Counted from the first letter of the stretch, positions 53,098 through 62,957 are shown. The stretch: DNA of 64,000 nucleotides from Paenibacillus sp. MZ04-78.2 (GCF_024213375.1 NZ_JANAVJ010000004.1:124001-188000), one strand, 5' to 3'. Program-made: numbers and translations. The notes: generated by a model not told the origin, from the letters alone.

Positions 53098-54408
53098 TTA
53101 TTTTTTATTGGCGGCCGCGTTGGCGTCCTTCCAGGTTTTATCCAGATCCTTGATGACGTCTTCTTTGGACATCTTCTTGCTGAAGTAGGCCTGCAACGCC
53201 TTGCCTCCTTCGTCCTTAACCGCAGAAGGAATCGACGGGTCCTTGTAGGATTTCCCTTTGTTCACGTAGCTCGAAGCTTCCTCCACCCAAGGATAAGGCT
53301 TGAAGGTATGGGTTTTGGAGACGGGATTGAACTTCAGGCTTTGATAAAGCTCGTTCGACGCTTGATCGTCCAAAATATAGTTCAGCAAGTCCAGCGATAC
53401 CTCTTTATGTTTGCTGTTCGAGGCCATCGCCAAGGAGGTGGATACGGATACATTAATCATCGTCGTATTCGGATCGTCATTGATCGGCAGCGGCGCGACG
53501 CCGAAATCGAACTTGTCGTTGACCTTCAGGATGCTGTCGGAATCCCAAGGCCCTTGCACCCACATCGCGGCCTTGCCGCTCGCGAACTCGGCGGCCCCGT
53601 CATCGTTGCCCATTTCAAAAGCGCGGTCCGTTCCGTTCGCGTTCACAAGGTCGATGATGTCGAACATCTCCTTGATCTCCGTGAAGCTGCCCTGCCCCTT
53701 GTTCATCTTGTCGATAAAGTCTTTGTGGCTCGTATTGACCAATCCGCCGATCGTAAGCGAAAGGAATAGCTGCGGAATCCAGCCTTCTTTGTAGCTGAGA
53801 AGAAAAGGCTTGACGTTATTGTCTTTCAGCTTCTGTGTAACCGCCTTCATTTCTGAGATCGTGGCAGGCGGCTTCAGTCCCAAATCGTTGAATATTTTTT
53901 TGTTGTAGAGATAGCCCCATTCCAGACTTTCCATCGGAATCGCTACCACTTTATTGTCAATCGAGACGATAGGCTTGATCCCGTCGATTAGCTTGCTTGC
54001 TAGCGGCTGGCTGGATAAATCGGACAAATAGCCGGCTTTGTAATAATCCGGAATCTCATTCACCGCATGGATGGAAAAGATGTCCGGCACATCCCCGGTA
54101 GCGAGCCGGGTTTTCAAAATTTGCGTGGCATTCTCCGCCCCCGGATACTCGGAATTAATCGAGACTTCGATATTTGTCTCTTTCTTTTCCTTCTCGACAA
54201 ACTGTGCAAAGTACTTGTCGAATTGATCGCGGAAACGGTCCAGGCCCCCGAGGAAAATTTTCAGCTCGACCTTTTTCGGTGCCCCAGCGGCTTGGTTCTC
54301 CTGCGCGCCTGAACCGCCGGCGTTATCGCCGCTTCCTCCGCCCGATGAACAAGCGACCGTAGACCCCAGCATGAGAAGAGCTGCTGCTGTTGTAAGTGCT
54401 TTCTTCAT
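53098..54408 (-). CDS. Sugar ABC transporter substrate-binding lipoprotein
   Basis: 436 residues. Signal with lipobox STVAC (Cys20), Gly/Ser linker, SBP_bac_1 fold with IFLGGLDRFRDQFDKYF, GDVPDIFSIHAVNEI, AMWVQGPWDSDSIL. Probably binds xylo- or gluco-oligosaccharides, judged by the enzymes in the operon (inference). ATG follows GGGAGGATAC. A two-component system encoded just upstream probably controls it. Confidence 0.9.
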   Translation of the reverse strand: MKKALTTAAALLMLGSTVACSSGGGSGDNAGGSGAQENQAAGAPKKVELKIFLGGLDRFRDQFDKYFAQFVEKEKKETNIEVSINSEYPGAENATQILKTRLATGDVPDIFSIHAVNEIPDYYKAGYLSDLSSQPLASKLIDGIKPIVSIDNKVVAIPMESLEWGYLYNKKIFNDLGLKPPATISEMKAVTQKLKDNNVKPFLLSYKEGWIPQLFLSLTIGGLVNTSHKDFIDKMNKGQGSFTEIKEMFDIIDLVNANGTDRAFEMGNDDGAAEFASGKAAMWVQGPWDSDSILKVNDKFDFGVAPLPINDDPNTTMINVSVSTSLAMASNSKHKEVSLDLLNYILDDQASNELYQSLKFNPVSKTHTFKPYPWVEEASSYVNKGKSYKDPSIPSAVKDEGGKALQAYFSKKMSKEDVIKDLDKTWKDANAAANKK

Positions 54409-54516
54409 TGCTTGTATCCTCCCTTTTCTGATTGGCGCTTACGTGCTTAGTATAATCGGGAGTGCGCCCCGGGCGCATTGGACCGGATTTGCGTCATGGA
54501 CTGGACGATATTGATA

Positions 54517-55587
54517 TTAGGCTTGAGAGTCCTGCCTGACTTGATTGGGGGTAATCCCGGTTACTTTTTTGAACAGGCGGTGAAAATAAGTGATATCCGA
54601 ATAGCCTACAGCTTCCGCTGCGCTTTTAATGGAATTGGCCGGATTTTGCAGCAGTTGCTTTGCTTTGTCCATCCGTTTGGAAATAATGTAATCCACAACC
54701 GTCGAGCCGGTTTCCTGCTTAAACGTCCGGGACAGATGCTCCTTGCTGACGAAAAATCGGCCGGCGACCGATTCCAAGGTAATCGATTCCGCAAAGGAAA
54801 GGTCGATATACTGTCTAACCTCGTCAATGTCGATCCTGCTCTTGCTTCTTCTCCGGTGAATCCATTCCTCCAGCACGGCAGCGTACGCGGCAGACAACAC
54901 CTCGATCCACTGCGGCAGAGGCGTATCGTCCGAAACGTAAAAGTTATTGGCGCATGCCGGAATCGCAAACGTCGCATCCGTTCCTGCCATGGACGCCTGT
55001 TCCTCCAGCAATAGGAGGAATTGCTTGTACAACGTATTGTTAAAGCCGGGCTGGAACGGTTCCCGGGCTCTCAATACTTGCTCCAATTCCTTGAACCGGC
55101 CCTGAACGGCCTCCACCTGCATGCCCTGAAAATGGCCGGAAATGATCCGTTTATACTCCGTGATGATCTTCAGCATGGGTTTATCCAGCGGCTGCACGGT
55201 ATGAAGCCCCCGGGCGATCCGCCATTCCCGGACGGCCTTCTCCAGCGCCATGTTCAACTCTTCCGGGTGGATCGGCTTCAAAATGTATTCATCGACTTTG
55301 GATCGTATTGCCTGTTTAGTATAAGAAAAATCGTCGTAGCCGCTGATCACAATTTTGCGGATAAATGGGTAGTCCTCCGTCAGCTTCTGCAAAAGCTGGA
55401 CCCCGTTCATCCCGCGCATCTTCATGTCCGTAATGACAATTTCCGGGCTGATTTCATCGATGATTTTCAACGCGCTCAAGCCGTCCTCCGCTTCCTCGAC
55501 CCGATCGATGCCGAAACGCGCCCAGTCGGCCAGCTGCCGAATGCTGCTCCGCGTCCAAAATTCGTCGTCAATGACGATAGCCTTCAT
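54517..55587 (-). CDS. YesN-type response regulator with AraC domain
   Basis: 356 residues. Receiver domain with Asp54 (VITDMKMRGMNG) and Lys near 104 (YILKPIHP), middle linker, and two AraC HTH units at the C terminus (AESITLESVAGRFFVSKEHL and SIKSAAEAVGYSDITYFHRL). ATG overlaps the kinase stop (ATGA). With the YesM-type kinase it should sense an extracellular sugar signal and activate the adjacent ABC-glycosidase genes. Confidence 0.93.
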   Translation of the reverse strand: MKAIVIDDEFWTRSSIRQLADWARFGIDRVEEAEDGLSALKIIDEISPEIVITDMKMRGMNGVQLLQKLTEDYPFIRKIVISGYDDFSYTKQAIRSKVDEYILKPIHPEELNMALEKAVREWRIARGLHTVQPLDKPMLKIITEYKRIISGHFQGMQVEAVQGRFKELEQVLRAREPFQPGFNNTLYKQFLLLLEEQASMAGTDATFAIPACANNFYVSDDTPLPQWIEVLSAAYAAVLEEWIHRRRSKSRIDIDEVRQYIDLSFAESITLESVAGRFFVSKEHLSRTFKQETGSTVVDYIISKRMDKAKQLLQNPANSIKSAAEAVGYSDITYFHRLFKKVTGITPNQVRQDSQA

Positions 55588-57368
55588 ACGGCTTCCTCCT
55601 CTCCATGCTGCGGAACAGCAGGAATGACGACTTTGACCGTCGTCCCCGCTCCTGCCCTGCTGTCGATAAACAATCCGTACTCTTCCCCGAAAATAAGCTT
55701 GATCCGGGAATGCACATTGCCGAGGCCCAAGCTCTCGCCCAGCTCCCGCTCTTCCGATTCGTCGTTCAACCGGCTGCGCAGCTCTTCCAGCCGCGTTTCC
55801 TCCATGCCGACGCCGTTATCTTCAATGCTGATCTCGATTTCATCCAACACCTTCTGGGCCGTAATCGTGATGGACCATTCCGCCATTTTCCCCTCAAGCC
55901 CGTGAACAAAACAGTTCTCGACGATGGGCTGCAGGGAGAACTTCGGAATCTGACAGGACCGGCATTCGTCATCGACATTCAGATGAATGCGGATCATGTC
56001 CTGAAAGCGCAATTTTTGAATCTGCAAATAATTGCTCACGTGCTCCAGCTCATCCGCGACCGTGACCAAGTCCGACTTCATTCGGATCGTGTAGCGGAAC
56101 AAATCGCTAATCGCGCGGACATGCTCATAAATTTCGGGAACGTTCCGCGAGATGGCGATACCGCCTATAGCTTGCAGCGCATTTTGCAGAAAATGCGGAT
56201 TGATCTGCGCCTGCATCGCTTTCAGCTGCGCCGTCCGCTTCTCGATCTTGCTTTTGTATTCGATCTGGATCAGCTCTTTGATCCGCTGGAGCATAGAATT
56301 GAACCGCCGCTCCAGCGTGCCGATTTCATCGCTGCGTATGTCGCTGACGCTGACGTCGAAGTTTTGGAATTCCACCGCTTTCATCGATTTCGTCAGCCGG
56401 ATGATCGGTTTCGTCGTGTAATAGGCGGTCAAGATCGCGGCCATGATCGCCAGCACAATAAATATGACGGCGGTGAAGAAACTGAAGCTCAGCGTCGACG
56501 AAGCGCCTTTCGTCAAATAATTCATCGGAATGAACTTAACAATCCGGAGCTGACCCGATACGGCGGGCTGGTAAAAGATTAACCCCTGCTTCAGCTCCAT
56601 ATGTCCGGGCCCGTCCGAATTTGCGGCAGCCTCCTTCAATACTTCACCGGGCAGAGCCTCCTGCTGCGAATTCGCATAAGGGTTATACATAACATTTCCT
56701 TGATTGTCCAAAATCATCACTTGGCTGTTCGGTTCGGAATGGATCATGTCCAGCACGCTGTTCATCATATTCCAACGGACATCCAGCGATATCCCGCCAA
56801 GAACCTCCCGATTCTCAAACCGGTTCATCGTGCGTACCAGGGTAAAATTATTGTGTGCCGCATCCATTACCCTGTTAACGCTTTCAAACGATTGATCCAA
56901 ATCCCCCCAGCTTCCGAAGGGAGCCTGAAGCTGCCCAGTTGAACTCACCGCATCTTTATCGACGACGAATAACCGGTGCTTGGACTTCAAATAAAGCGAA
57001 ATCCGCACAATATTTTTATTATTGGCGATATATAAGGATCTCAACTTCTCTTGAATATAGGAGTCCGCCGCATCCGCGCTATTCGCGCCGTTGTCCAATC
57101 CCCCGCTCCCGTTTGGAAACAGGTTATGGTCAAGCAGAAGGGAATAGCTCACCGCTTGCAGCTGATCGAATTTTTCATCCAAATATTTGGCGGCCCAATC
57201 CATTCTGGATTCGTTGGAGCGGATCACTTCCAGGCTCAAAGATTGCTTGGTCGTATTCGCCGCAAACAGGGTGACCAGGATTAACGGCATAATCGCAATC
57301 GTCACCATCAAAAGCATTAGCTTGTACCTCAGGCTCTTCTGAAAGCGATGGAAAAGTCGCTTCATCAT
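55584..57368 (-). CDS. YesM-type sensor histidine kinase
   Basis: 594 residues from ATG 57368 (ribosome site GGGAGG at 8 bases). First span ~15-37, extracellular dCache-like sensor ~38-290, second span ~295-320, HAMP ~322-375, then the His_kinase domain with the phospho-acceptor in QAQINPHFLQNALQ and ATPase boxes ENCFVHGLEG and EDNGVGM. Kinase and regulator genes overlap by 4 bases. A cre-like TGTTAACGCTTTCA (one mismatch) lies inside the coding region near 56873 and is probably chance. Confidence 0.93.
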   Translation of the reverse strand: MMKRLFHRFQKSLRYKLMLLMVTIAIMPLILVTLFAANTTKQSLSLEVIRSNESRMDWAAKYLDEKFDQLQAVSYSLLLDHNLFPNGSGGLDNGANSADAADSYIQEKLRSLYIANNKNIVRISLYLKSKHRLFVVDKDAVSSTGQLQAPFGSWGDLDQSFESVNRVMDAAHNNFTLVRTMNRFENREVLGGISLDVRWNMMNSVLDMIHSEPNSQVMILDNQGNVMYNPYANSQQEALPGEVLKEAAANSDGPGHMELKQGLIFYQPAVSGQLRIVKFIPMNYLTKGASSTLSFSFFTAVIFIVLAIMAAILTAYYTTKPIIRLTKSMKAVEFQNFDVSVSDIRSDEIGTLERRFNSMLQRIKELIQIEYKSKIEKRTAQLKAMQAQINPHFLQNALQAIGGIAISRNVPEIYEHVRAISDLFRYTIRMKSDLVTVADELEHVSNYLQIQKLRFQDMIRIHLNVDDECRSCQIPKFSLQPIVENCFVHGLEGKMAEWSITITAQKVLDEIEISIEDNGVGMEETRLEELRSRLNDESEERELGESLGLGNVHSRIKLIFGEEYGLFIDSRAGAGTTVKVVIPAVPQHGEEEAV

Positions 57369-57476
57369 GGTGCCGGCCTCCCATAAAATCAATGTTCGCC
57401 TTTATTGTAGCAGATTCAGTACGCACCGGCAGCAAAGCGATAAAAATTGTTTATCGATCCATTTATCCCCAAACTG

Positions 57477-57517
57477 AAAAAGGGCAGGCCGAATGCCAAT
57501 TCGTCCGCCCTTTTTTT
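57477..57517. terminator. Bidirectional-type terminator after xylAB
   Basis: AAAAAGGGC-x-GAAT...ATTC-x-GCCCTTTTTTT: outer arms AAAGGGC/GCCCTTT and inner GAATGCC/ GCATTC-like pairing. U tracts on both strands; on the minus strand it ends xylB transcription before the kinase gene. Confidence 0.8.
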
Positions 57518-57537
57518 GCAGTTGAATGATGCTTTGG

Positions 57538-59028
57538 TTATCGGTACGCCTGCAATCTCCGATTCAAGTCCCGGGTGCTTGCGTAAACCGATTGATAAAT
57601 TCCGAATAAGTCCTGATACACCGCCGCACGCTTCGGGTCCGGTTCGAACTGCCGATCATAGCCGACGAACCGGTCTGCGCACTCCGCGATGCTGGCAAAC
57701 CAGCCGCAGCCGACCGCGGCAAGCATGGCCGCTCCTAAAGCGGGACCCTGCTCATTAGCCAGCTTCACGACCGGAGCTTGAAAAATATCCGCCTGCATTT
57801 GCAGCCAAACCTCATTTTTGGCCCCGCCGCCGATGGAGACGATCGTCCGTACTTCGACTCCCGCTTCCCTCAACCTCTCGACCGACTCCCGAAGGGAGAA
57901 CGTAATCCCCTCCATCACCGCCCGAACCAAGTGTTCGCGCCGATGCGAGCCGTCCAGCCCGATAAAGCTGCCTCTGATCACCGAATCCGCGTGAGGCGTA
58001 CGCTCCCCGACGAGATACGGCGTAAATAATAGCCCTCCCGCACCAGCCGGCACCTCGGAAGCCTTCGCCAAAAAAGCATCGTAGCTTTCCCCGGCTGCGA
58101 TCGTTTTCTTAATCCAATCCAGACTGTATCCCGCCGCAAGCGTGACGCCCATCGCATAATAACCGCCCGGCTGCGAGTGGTTAAAGAAGTGGATGTTCCC
58201 CGCGAAATCCTTCTCCTGATCCTCGTAGGACAAGATCACCCCCGAGGTTCCAATACTGCACAAAGCGTCGCCTTTCCTTAAAATACCGGCCCCGACCGCG
58301 CCGCACGCATTATCGGCTCCTCCCGCATACACCTTCGTATCCGGCGAGAGCCCCGTCCGGTCCGCGATTTCCGGCAGCAAGCAGCCGATGAACTCCAGCG
58401 ATTCCGCAAGCTGCGGGCACAGGCTCAAGTCGATGCCGAAGGCGTTGCAAATTTCCCGGCTCCATTGCTTCCGGATCACATCGAGCAGCAGCGTGCCCGC
58501 CGCATCGGAAATATCCATATGCAGCTTGCCTGTCAGACGGTAGCGCAAATAATCTTTGGGAAGCAGGAACACCACCGCTTTGCGGAATACCTCCGGTTCA
58601 TGCTCCTGCACCCACATGATTTTTGGAAGCGTAAAGCCTTCCAAGGCGGCATTTTTCGTAATCTGATACAGCCTGGGCCCAAGCTTGCTTTCGATTGTTC
58701 TGCACTGCGCCGTTGTTCTCGTGTCGTTCCATAGAATCGCCGGGCGAAGCACCTGCCCCTGCTCATCCAGCAACACCAGGCCATGCATTTGTCCCGAGAA
58801 GCTGATCCCTTCGATATCCTTCGGCGCTACTCCCGACTCCTGCACCAACGCGTGCAAACATTCCACGGTTTGATTTACCCATGCCTCCGGCTCCTGCTCG
58901 CTGTAGCCGGGCTGCACGTGCTGCAGCGGATAGCTTCGCGACGCCTCGCAGCGCACCTTCCCTTCTTGATCGACAAGAAGCGCTTTTACGGAGCCGGTGC
59001 CTAAATCAATCCCAATAACATATTTCAT
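57538..59028 (-). CDS. xylB: Xylulokinase
   Basis: 496 residues, FGGY family. N-terminal phosphate loop GIDLGTGSVKALLVD, substrate region GISFSGQMHGLVLLDE and ILWNDTRT, C-terminal GGADNACGAVGAGI and VSIGGGAKNEVWLQMQAD. It phosphorylates D-xylulose made by XylA. ATG follows GGGGAGGATAG. 35 bases after xylA; same operon. Confidence 0.95.
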   Translation of the reverse strand: MKYVIGIDLGTGSVKALLVDQEGKVRCEASRSYPLQHVQPGYSEQEPEAWVNQTVECLHALVQESGVAPKDIEGISFSGQMHGLVLLDEQGQVLRPAILWNDTRTTAQCRTIESKLGPRLYQITKNAALEGFTLPKIMWVQEHEPEVFRKAVVFLLPKDYLRYRLTGKLHMDISDAAGTLLLDVIRKQWSREICNAFGIDLSLCPQLAESLEFIGCLLPEIADRTGLSPDTKVYAGGADNACGAVGAGILRKGDALCSIGTSGVILSYEDQEKDFAGNIHFFNHSQPGGYYAMGVTLAAGYSLDWIKKTIAAGESYDAFLAKASEVPAGAGGLLFTPYLVGERTPHADSVIRGSFIGLDGSHRREHLVRAVMEGITFSLRESVERLREAGVEVRTIVSIGGGAKNEVWLQMQADIFQAPVVKLANEQGPALGAAMLAAVGCGWFASIAECADRFVGYDRQFEPDPKRAAVYQDLFGIYQSVYASTRDLNRRLQAYR

Positions 59029-59063
59029 GCCCTATCCTCCCCAAGGAGTGATCGTTCGCCCGC

Positions 59064-60377
59064 TTATACGGAAAAGATATACTCGTTCAGCTCGGCTTTG
59101 ATCCGCTCAAGCCTGCCGGATTTGGTACCAATCGTTTGGTTGCCGAGCGCATATTGCTCCAACTGGCGGAAATCCGCTTTGCCCGATACGATGTCGAGGC
59201 CGATGCCGCTCTTGAAGCTGCTGTAGCGTTCATCCGTAATTTTCTCGAAATAGCGGTCCTCAATCAATTTTGCCGCAACCTTCAACCCTTTGGCAAACGT
59301 ATCCATTCCCGCGATATGCGCATGGAACAAATCTTCCGGCTCGAACGACGATCTTCTGACCTTCGCGTCGAAGTTCACGCCGCCCGATCCGAGGCCCCCG
59401 TTGCTCAAAATTTCATACATCGCGAGAGTAACCGCATACAGATCGGTCGGAAATTCATCCGTATCCCAGCCAACCAGCAGATCGCCCTGATTCGCGTCGA
59501 TAGAACCGAGCATGCCATGCGAGCGGGCTACACGCAGCTCATGCTCGAAGGTGTGTCCGGCGAGCGTCGCGTGGTTCGCTTCAAGATTCAGCTTGAAATG
59601 ATCCTGGAGCCCGTATTTTTGCAGGAAAGCAATGGTGGTCGCGGCATCAAAATCATACTGATGCTTCGTCGGCTCCTTCGGCTTCGGCTCGATTAAAAAT
59701 TGCCCCGTAAAGCCGATTTCTTTCGCATAAGCGACCGCCATATGATAAAATCTCGCCAAATTGTCCAACTCAAGCCCCATATCCGTATTGAGCAGCGATT
59801 CGTATCCTTCGCGTCCGCCCCAGAACACGTAATTTTCCGCGCCCAGCTCTACCGCCGTTTCCAGCCCTTTCTTCACCTGTGCCGCCGCATACGCGTACAC
59901 GTCCGCATTGGAGGTTGTTGCCGCGCCATGAACGAATCGCGGGTTCGTAAACATATTGGCCGTGTTCCACAGCAGCTTCACGCCGCTCGCTTTCATGTGC
60001 TCTTGAATGGAGGCCACGATCACATCCAGATTGTGATTCGTTTCTTTCAGCGAATCGCCTTCGGGCGCAATATCCCGGTCATGGAAGCAAAAATAAGGAG
60101 CGCCGATTTTCTCAAAAAATTCAAAAGCCGCCTCGACGCGTACCTTCGCCAAGTCCAACCCGGTGTAGTTCGTCCAAGGACGGATGGCCGTATCGGCGCC
60201 GAACGGATCGCTGCCACCGCCTGTCAAGGTATGCCAGTAAGCCACGGCAAAGCGAAGGTGCTCCTCTTGCGTTTTGCCAAGCACGATTTCCGATTGGTTG
60301 TAATGCTTGAACGCCAACGGATTTTTGGAAGCTTTCCCCTCGTACTGAATCTTGCCCACCGTATTGAAATAACTCAT
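59064..60377 (-). CDS. xylA: Xylose isomerase
   Basis: 437 residues, class II (long N terminus). Catalytic His in [13 protein letters not shown] (~residue 102), metal ligands in [16 protein letters not shown] (Glu and Lys, ~232-236), [13 protein letters not shown] and GSIDANQGD. It converts D-xylose to D-xylulose. ATG follows GGGAGGAAC. The promoter is covered by the XylR operator. Confidence 0.96.
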   Translation of the reverse strand: MSYFNTVGKIQYEGKASKNPLAFKHYNQSEIVLGKTQEEHLRFAVAYWHTLTGGGSDPFGADTAIRPWTNYTGLDLAKVRVEAAFEFFEKIGAPYFCFHDRDIAPEGDSLKETNHNLDVIVASIQEHMKASGVKLLWNTANMFTNPRFVHGAATTSNADVYAYAAAQVKKGLETAVELGAENYVFWGGREGYESLLNTDMGLELDNLARFYHMAVAYAKEIGFTGQFLIEPKPKEPTKHQYDFDAATTIAFLQKYGLQDHFKLNLEANHATLAGHTFEHELRVARSHGMLGSIDANQGDLLVGWDTDEFPTDLYAVTLAMYEILSNGGLGSGGVNFDAKVRRSSFEPEDLFHAHIAGMDTFAKGLKVAAKLIEDRYFEKITDERYSSFKSGIGLDIVSGKADFRQLEQYALGNQTIGTKSGRLERIKAELNEYIFSV

Positions 60378-60429
60378 GTCGGTTCCTCCCTGTGTTGAAA
60401 AATGGCTTTATCTCATGTTAGCACCGGAT

Positions 60430-60458
60430 ACTTTGTTTGTCCAGTAGACAAAGTAAGT
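60430..60458. promoter_or_regulatory. XylR operator
   Basis: ACTTTGTTTGTC-CAGTA-GACAAAGTAAGT: two 12-base arms with 10 of 12 positions paired and 5-base spacer, like the Bacillus xyl operator (TTAGTTTGTTT...). It covers the -10 box of xylA. Confidence 0.85.
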
Positions 60459-60478
60459 ACACCTTTTATTTTTTGCAA
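60450..60478 (-). promoter_or_regulatory. xylA promoter
   Basis: On the minus strand TTGCAA (60473-60478), 17-base spacer, TACTTT (60450-60455). The -10 lies within the XylR operator. Confidence 0.7.
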
Positions 60479-60531
60479 TCCGTGTTATGATAAAGAAAAA
60501 GAACCGACAATAGCAGGCTTTGGAGGATGGC

Positions 60532-61734
60532 ATGAAAATCACCGGCGATTTGCAATTGATGAAAAAAATAAACAAATACCTTGTTCTGGATACGATCCGT
60601 CATCATTATCCGATTTCCAGAGCGGACATTTCCGTGAAAACCGGTTTAAATAAAACGACGGTATCTTCCCTTGTCACCGAATTGATTGAAAGCCACTTTG
60701 TGACCGAAATCGGGCTCGGCGAATCCAGCGGCGGAAGAAAACCGATGATGCTGCTGTTTAACCAGCGGGCCGGTTACGCGATCGGCGTCGATCTCGGCGT
60801 GAATTATATTTTGGCGATGGTCACCGATTTAGGCGGAACCGTCGTCAAGGAGAAAAAAATCGAAATGACCGATTTGAGCGTGGAGTCGGTGATGGAGAAG
60901 CTCAAGAAATGCATTCATTCGCTCATCAAAAAAACGCCTCCGTCTCCATACGGCATCATTGGAATCGGCGTCGGCGTACCGGGTCTTGTCGACGATCAAG
61001 GAAATGTGTTGTCCGCCCCCAATCTGGGATGGACGGACGCCCCCCTCCAAGAGATGCTGCAGCGGGAATTCAACCTCCCGATCGCCATTGATAACGAAGC
61101 GAACGTCGGCGCTTTGGGCGAGAAGGAATTCGGCGCCGGACGTTCCGTCTCGAATATGATTTACCTCAGCGTCGGGATTGGGATCGGCGCAGGAATTATT
61201 TTGAATGATGCTTTGTATCGGGGAGTTTCCGGCTTCTCCGGCGAAGTGGGGCACATGACTCTGGCGCAGGACGGGCCCCTTTGCGGGTGCGGCAGCCGAG
61301 GGTGCTGGGAAACGTTTGCCTCGGAGAAGGCGCTCATTCAACAAGCTAAATCCCTTCAGCTCGTTGACGAGAAAATCCAGGTCGCCGAGGCGATCGACAA
61401 AATCAACTTGAGCACTTTGCTGCACCTGGCCAAGCGGGGAAACCGTCCGGTCATCGATCTTTTTGCAAGCACGGGACACTGGCTGGGGGTCGGGATCACG
61501 AATCTGGTGAATGTGTTTAATCCCGAGCTCATCGTGATCGGGAACCGCATGTCCCTGGCATCCGAATGGATGGCAGATTCCATCCGTGAAACGCTGAATT
61601 CGCAAAGCCTCTCGTTCCATCGTCAAAAAATGAACGTCGTCTACGCAAAGCTCGGCATGAATTCCTCGGCTGCCGGCGCCGCATCGATTGCGATCAACCG
61701 CTTCTTTTCCGCCATGAAAGCTTTGTCGGATTAA
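60532..61734 (+). CDS. xylR: XylR, ROK-family xylose repressor
   Basis: 400 residues. Winged HTH (~10-70; ISRADISVKTGLNKTTVSSL), then a ROK sensor domain with GVDLGVNYILAMVTDLGG, GVGVPGLVDDQGNV, and a complete zinc motif CGCGSRGCWE. Xylose binding should release it from the operator. ATG at 60532 follows TTTGGAGGATGG. Divergent from xylA with the operator between, the classic arrangement. Confidence 0.95.
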   Translation: MKITGDLQLMKKINKYLVLDTIRHHYPISRADISVKTGLNKTTVSSLVTELIESHFVTEIGLGESSGGRKPMMLLFNQRAGYAIGVDLGVNYILAMVTDLGGTVVKEKKIEMTDLSVESVMEKLKKCIHSLIKKTPPSPYGIIGIGVGVPGLVDDQGNVLSAPNLGWTDAPLQEMLQREFNLPIAIDNEANVGALGEKEFGAGRSVSNMIYLSVGIGIGAGIILNDALYRGVSGFSGEVGHMTLAQDGPLCGCGSRGCWETFASEKALIQQAKSLQLVDEKIQVAEAIDKINLSTLLHLAKRGNRPVIDLFASTGHWLGVGITNLVNVFNPELIVIGNRMSLASEWMADSIRETLNSQSLSFHRQKMNVVYAKLGMNSSAAGAASIAINRFFSAMKALSD

Positions 61735-61748
61735 GAGTTAGAGAAAAA

Positions 61749-61792
61749 GGCCACTCCCCCGCCGATTGTCGACGTAGGAATGGCCCTCTTTT
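61749..61792 (+). terminator. xylR terminator
   Basis: GGCCA-C-TCC pairs with GGA-A-TGGCC (one mismatch) and is followed by CTCTTTTG. Confidence 0.6.
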
Positions 61793-62061
61793 GCGTGAGC
61801 ATCATTTCATTATTTCGTGCTTGTCCGTTTTTTTAGACTTTCTTATTTATGATGGGATGAGTATCCCCATAGGTGTGACCGCAGAGGACACAAATAATTT
61901 TCTGTGATAATTAACTTTTCCGAGATTTCTCGGTAAACTCGGTGTCTTCAAATAACTGTAAATGAGTAATTTTCGAATTCAAAAAAGGAGGATGAAAATT
62001 CGTCCCCCATACAATTTCAAAAGTATTTACATGTTAAAAATTTCCACTATCGTATTTATCA

Positions 62062-62517
62062 CTATAGTTGATTCCTGAGCAACTTACTAACCCATGCTTC
62101 TGAAAATCCTAAGATTTTGGCTAGTTCCTTTTGTGATGCGCTAGGATTTTCCTTAATTGCTTGATGCAAACGGTCCAATGTTTCTTTCCTTCTTGAAGTG
62201 ATTTTTTCCTTATTTGTCTCATTAGCTCGTTCACGTTCTATTCCTTTGATGAAGACCTGAAGCTCCGGAAGGCTTTGAATACATGGCGAACAAACATAAA
62301 ACTTTTTGAAGTAAATGATTTGTTGCTTGCTTGAACAAAACAAACACTCTTTTTCTGGATATTTATAAACCATAATCGCCTTTCTCTCATCATCACAGAA
62401 ATACTCTGTCCTGACATTGGGTTCAAGATTCAAAACACGCCTAATCTCCGTGGGGATTACAATTCTTCCGAAGTCGTCTACAAACCTGACAATTCCCGTT
62501 CTTCTGTTATCTTGCAT
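62062..62517 (-). CDS. AbrB-like regulator with CxxC motifs (right paralog)
   Basis: 151 residues. Intact AbrB-type N terminus (RTGIVRFVDDFGRIVIPTEI, RRVLNLEP), then YPEKECLFCSSKQQI and FYVCSPCIQSLPEL (two CxxC pairs, possible zinc site), a basic coiled stretch (IERERANETNKEKITSRRKE) and a C-terminal HTH-like end ASQKELAKILGFSEAWVSKL. Two DNA-contacting ends in one small protein is unusual. It follows a Spo0E-like gene by 27 bases and is probably co-transcribed. ATG follows TGAGGTGTG. Paralog of the gene at 46843. Confidence 0.78.
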   Translation of the reverse strand: MQDNRRTGIVRFVDDFGRIVIPTEIRRVLNLEPNVRTEYFCDDERKAIMVYKYPEKECLFCSSKQQIIYFKKFYVCSPCIQSLPELQVFIKGIERERANETNKEKITSRRKETLDRLHQAIKENPSASQKELAKILGFSEAWVSKLLRNQL

Positions 62518-62544
62518 CAATCACACCTCAAACCATAACGATTT

Positions 62545-62766
62545 CTAGTTTACACATCGCATTCTCCTAATTTGAGCAATTAAAACATAGGTATCTAATT
62601 GTTGGCTTAATTGGACCATATATTCACTCGTTAAACTCTCACCTTGTTGTACGGCCTCTTCCATTTGGTTCTGTATGTTTTTCATGGCACTGAGTAATTC
62701 TTCATCGCTGAAATGGCTGATATCGTATTGGGTGTAATCCTCCTTTCCATTTGCTAACATGGTCAT
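62545..62766 (-). CDS. Spo0E-family aspartyl-phosphate phosphatase
   Basis: 73 residues with two helices. The motif SQQLD at 54-58 within LTSEYMVQLSQQLDTYVLIA fits the Spo0E signature S-x-x-L-D; such proteins dephosphorylate Spo0A-P and delay sporulation. ATG at 62766 lies 8 bases after AAAGGAG. It is placed beside a peptide-receptor system and an AbrB-like gene, which together suggests an input to the sporulation decision (inference). Confidence 0.8.
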   Translation of the reverse strand: MTMLANGKEDYTQYDISHFSDEELLSAMKNIQNQMEEAVQQGESLTSEYMVQLSQQLDTYVLIAQIRRMRCVN

Positions 62767-62884
62767 ATGGCTCTCTCCTTTTTCAACTATTGTAGTTTTG
62801 TCTTTTTATAAATTAACTGTAACATGCATCTCGCAAAAAACCTTATTATTCCATTTTGTGCAACGAATGTTTTGGAAAATAAAC

Positions 62885-62916
62885 AAAAAAAAGAACAGGT
62901 TTTTAATCACCTGTTC
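62885..62916 (-). terminator. Terminator of the second receptor-propeptide unit
   Basis: Minus strand GAACAGGT...ACCTGTTC with an 8-base loop, then eight T. Located 42 bases after the propeptide stop, just as in the first system. Confidence 0.85.
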
Positions 62917-62957
62917 ATTGATAAGCATTCATATTTCATTTTCGAATGACAAAATAA

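Noticed and set aside
56873-56886. cre-like TGTTAACGCTTTCA
   Set aside because: One mismatch and inside the kinase coding region, far from any promoter.
61992-62078. 28-codon plus-strand frame after GGAGG
   Set aside because: The ribosome site abuts the ATG with no spacer, and the frame runs into the convergent AbrB-like gene; no further support.
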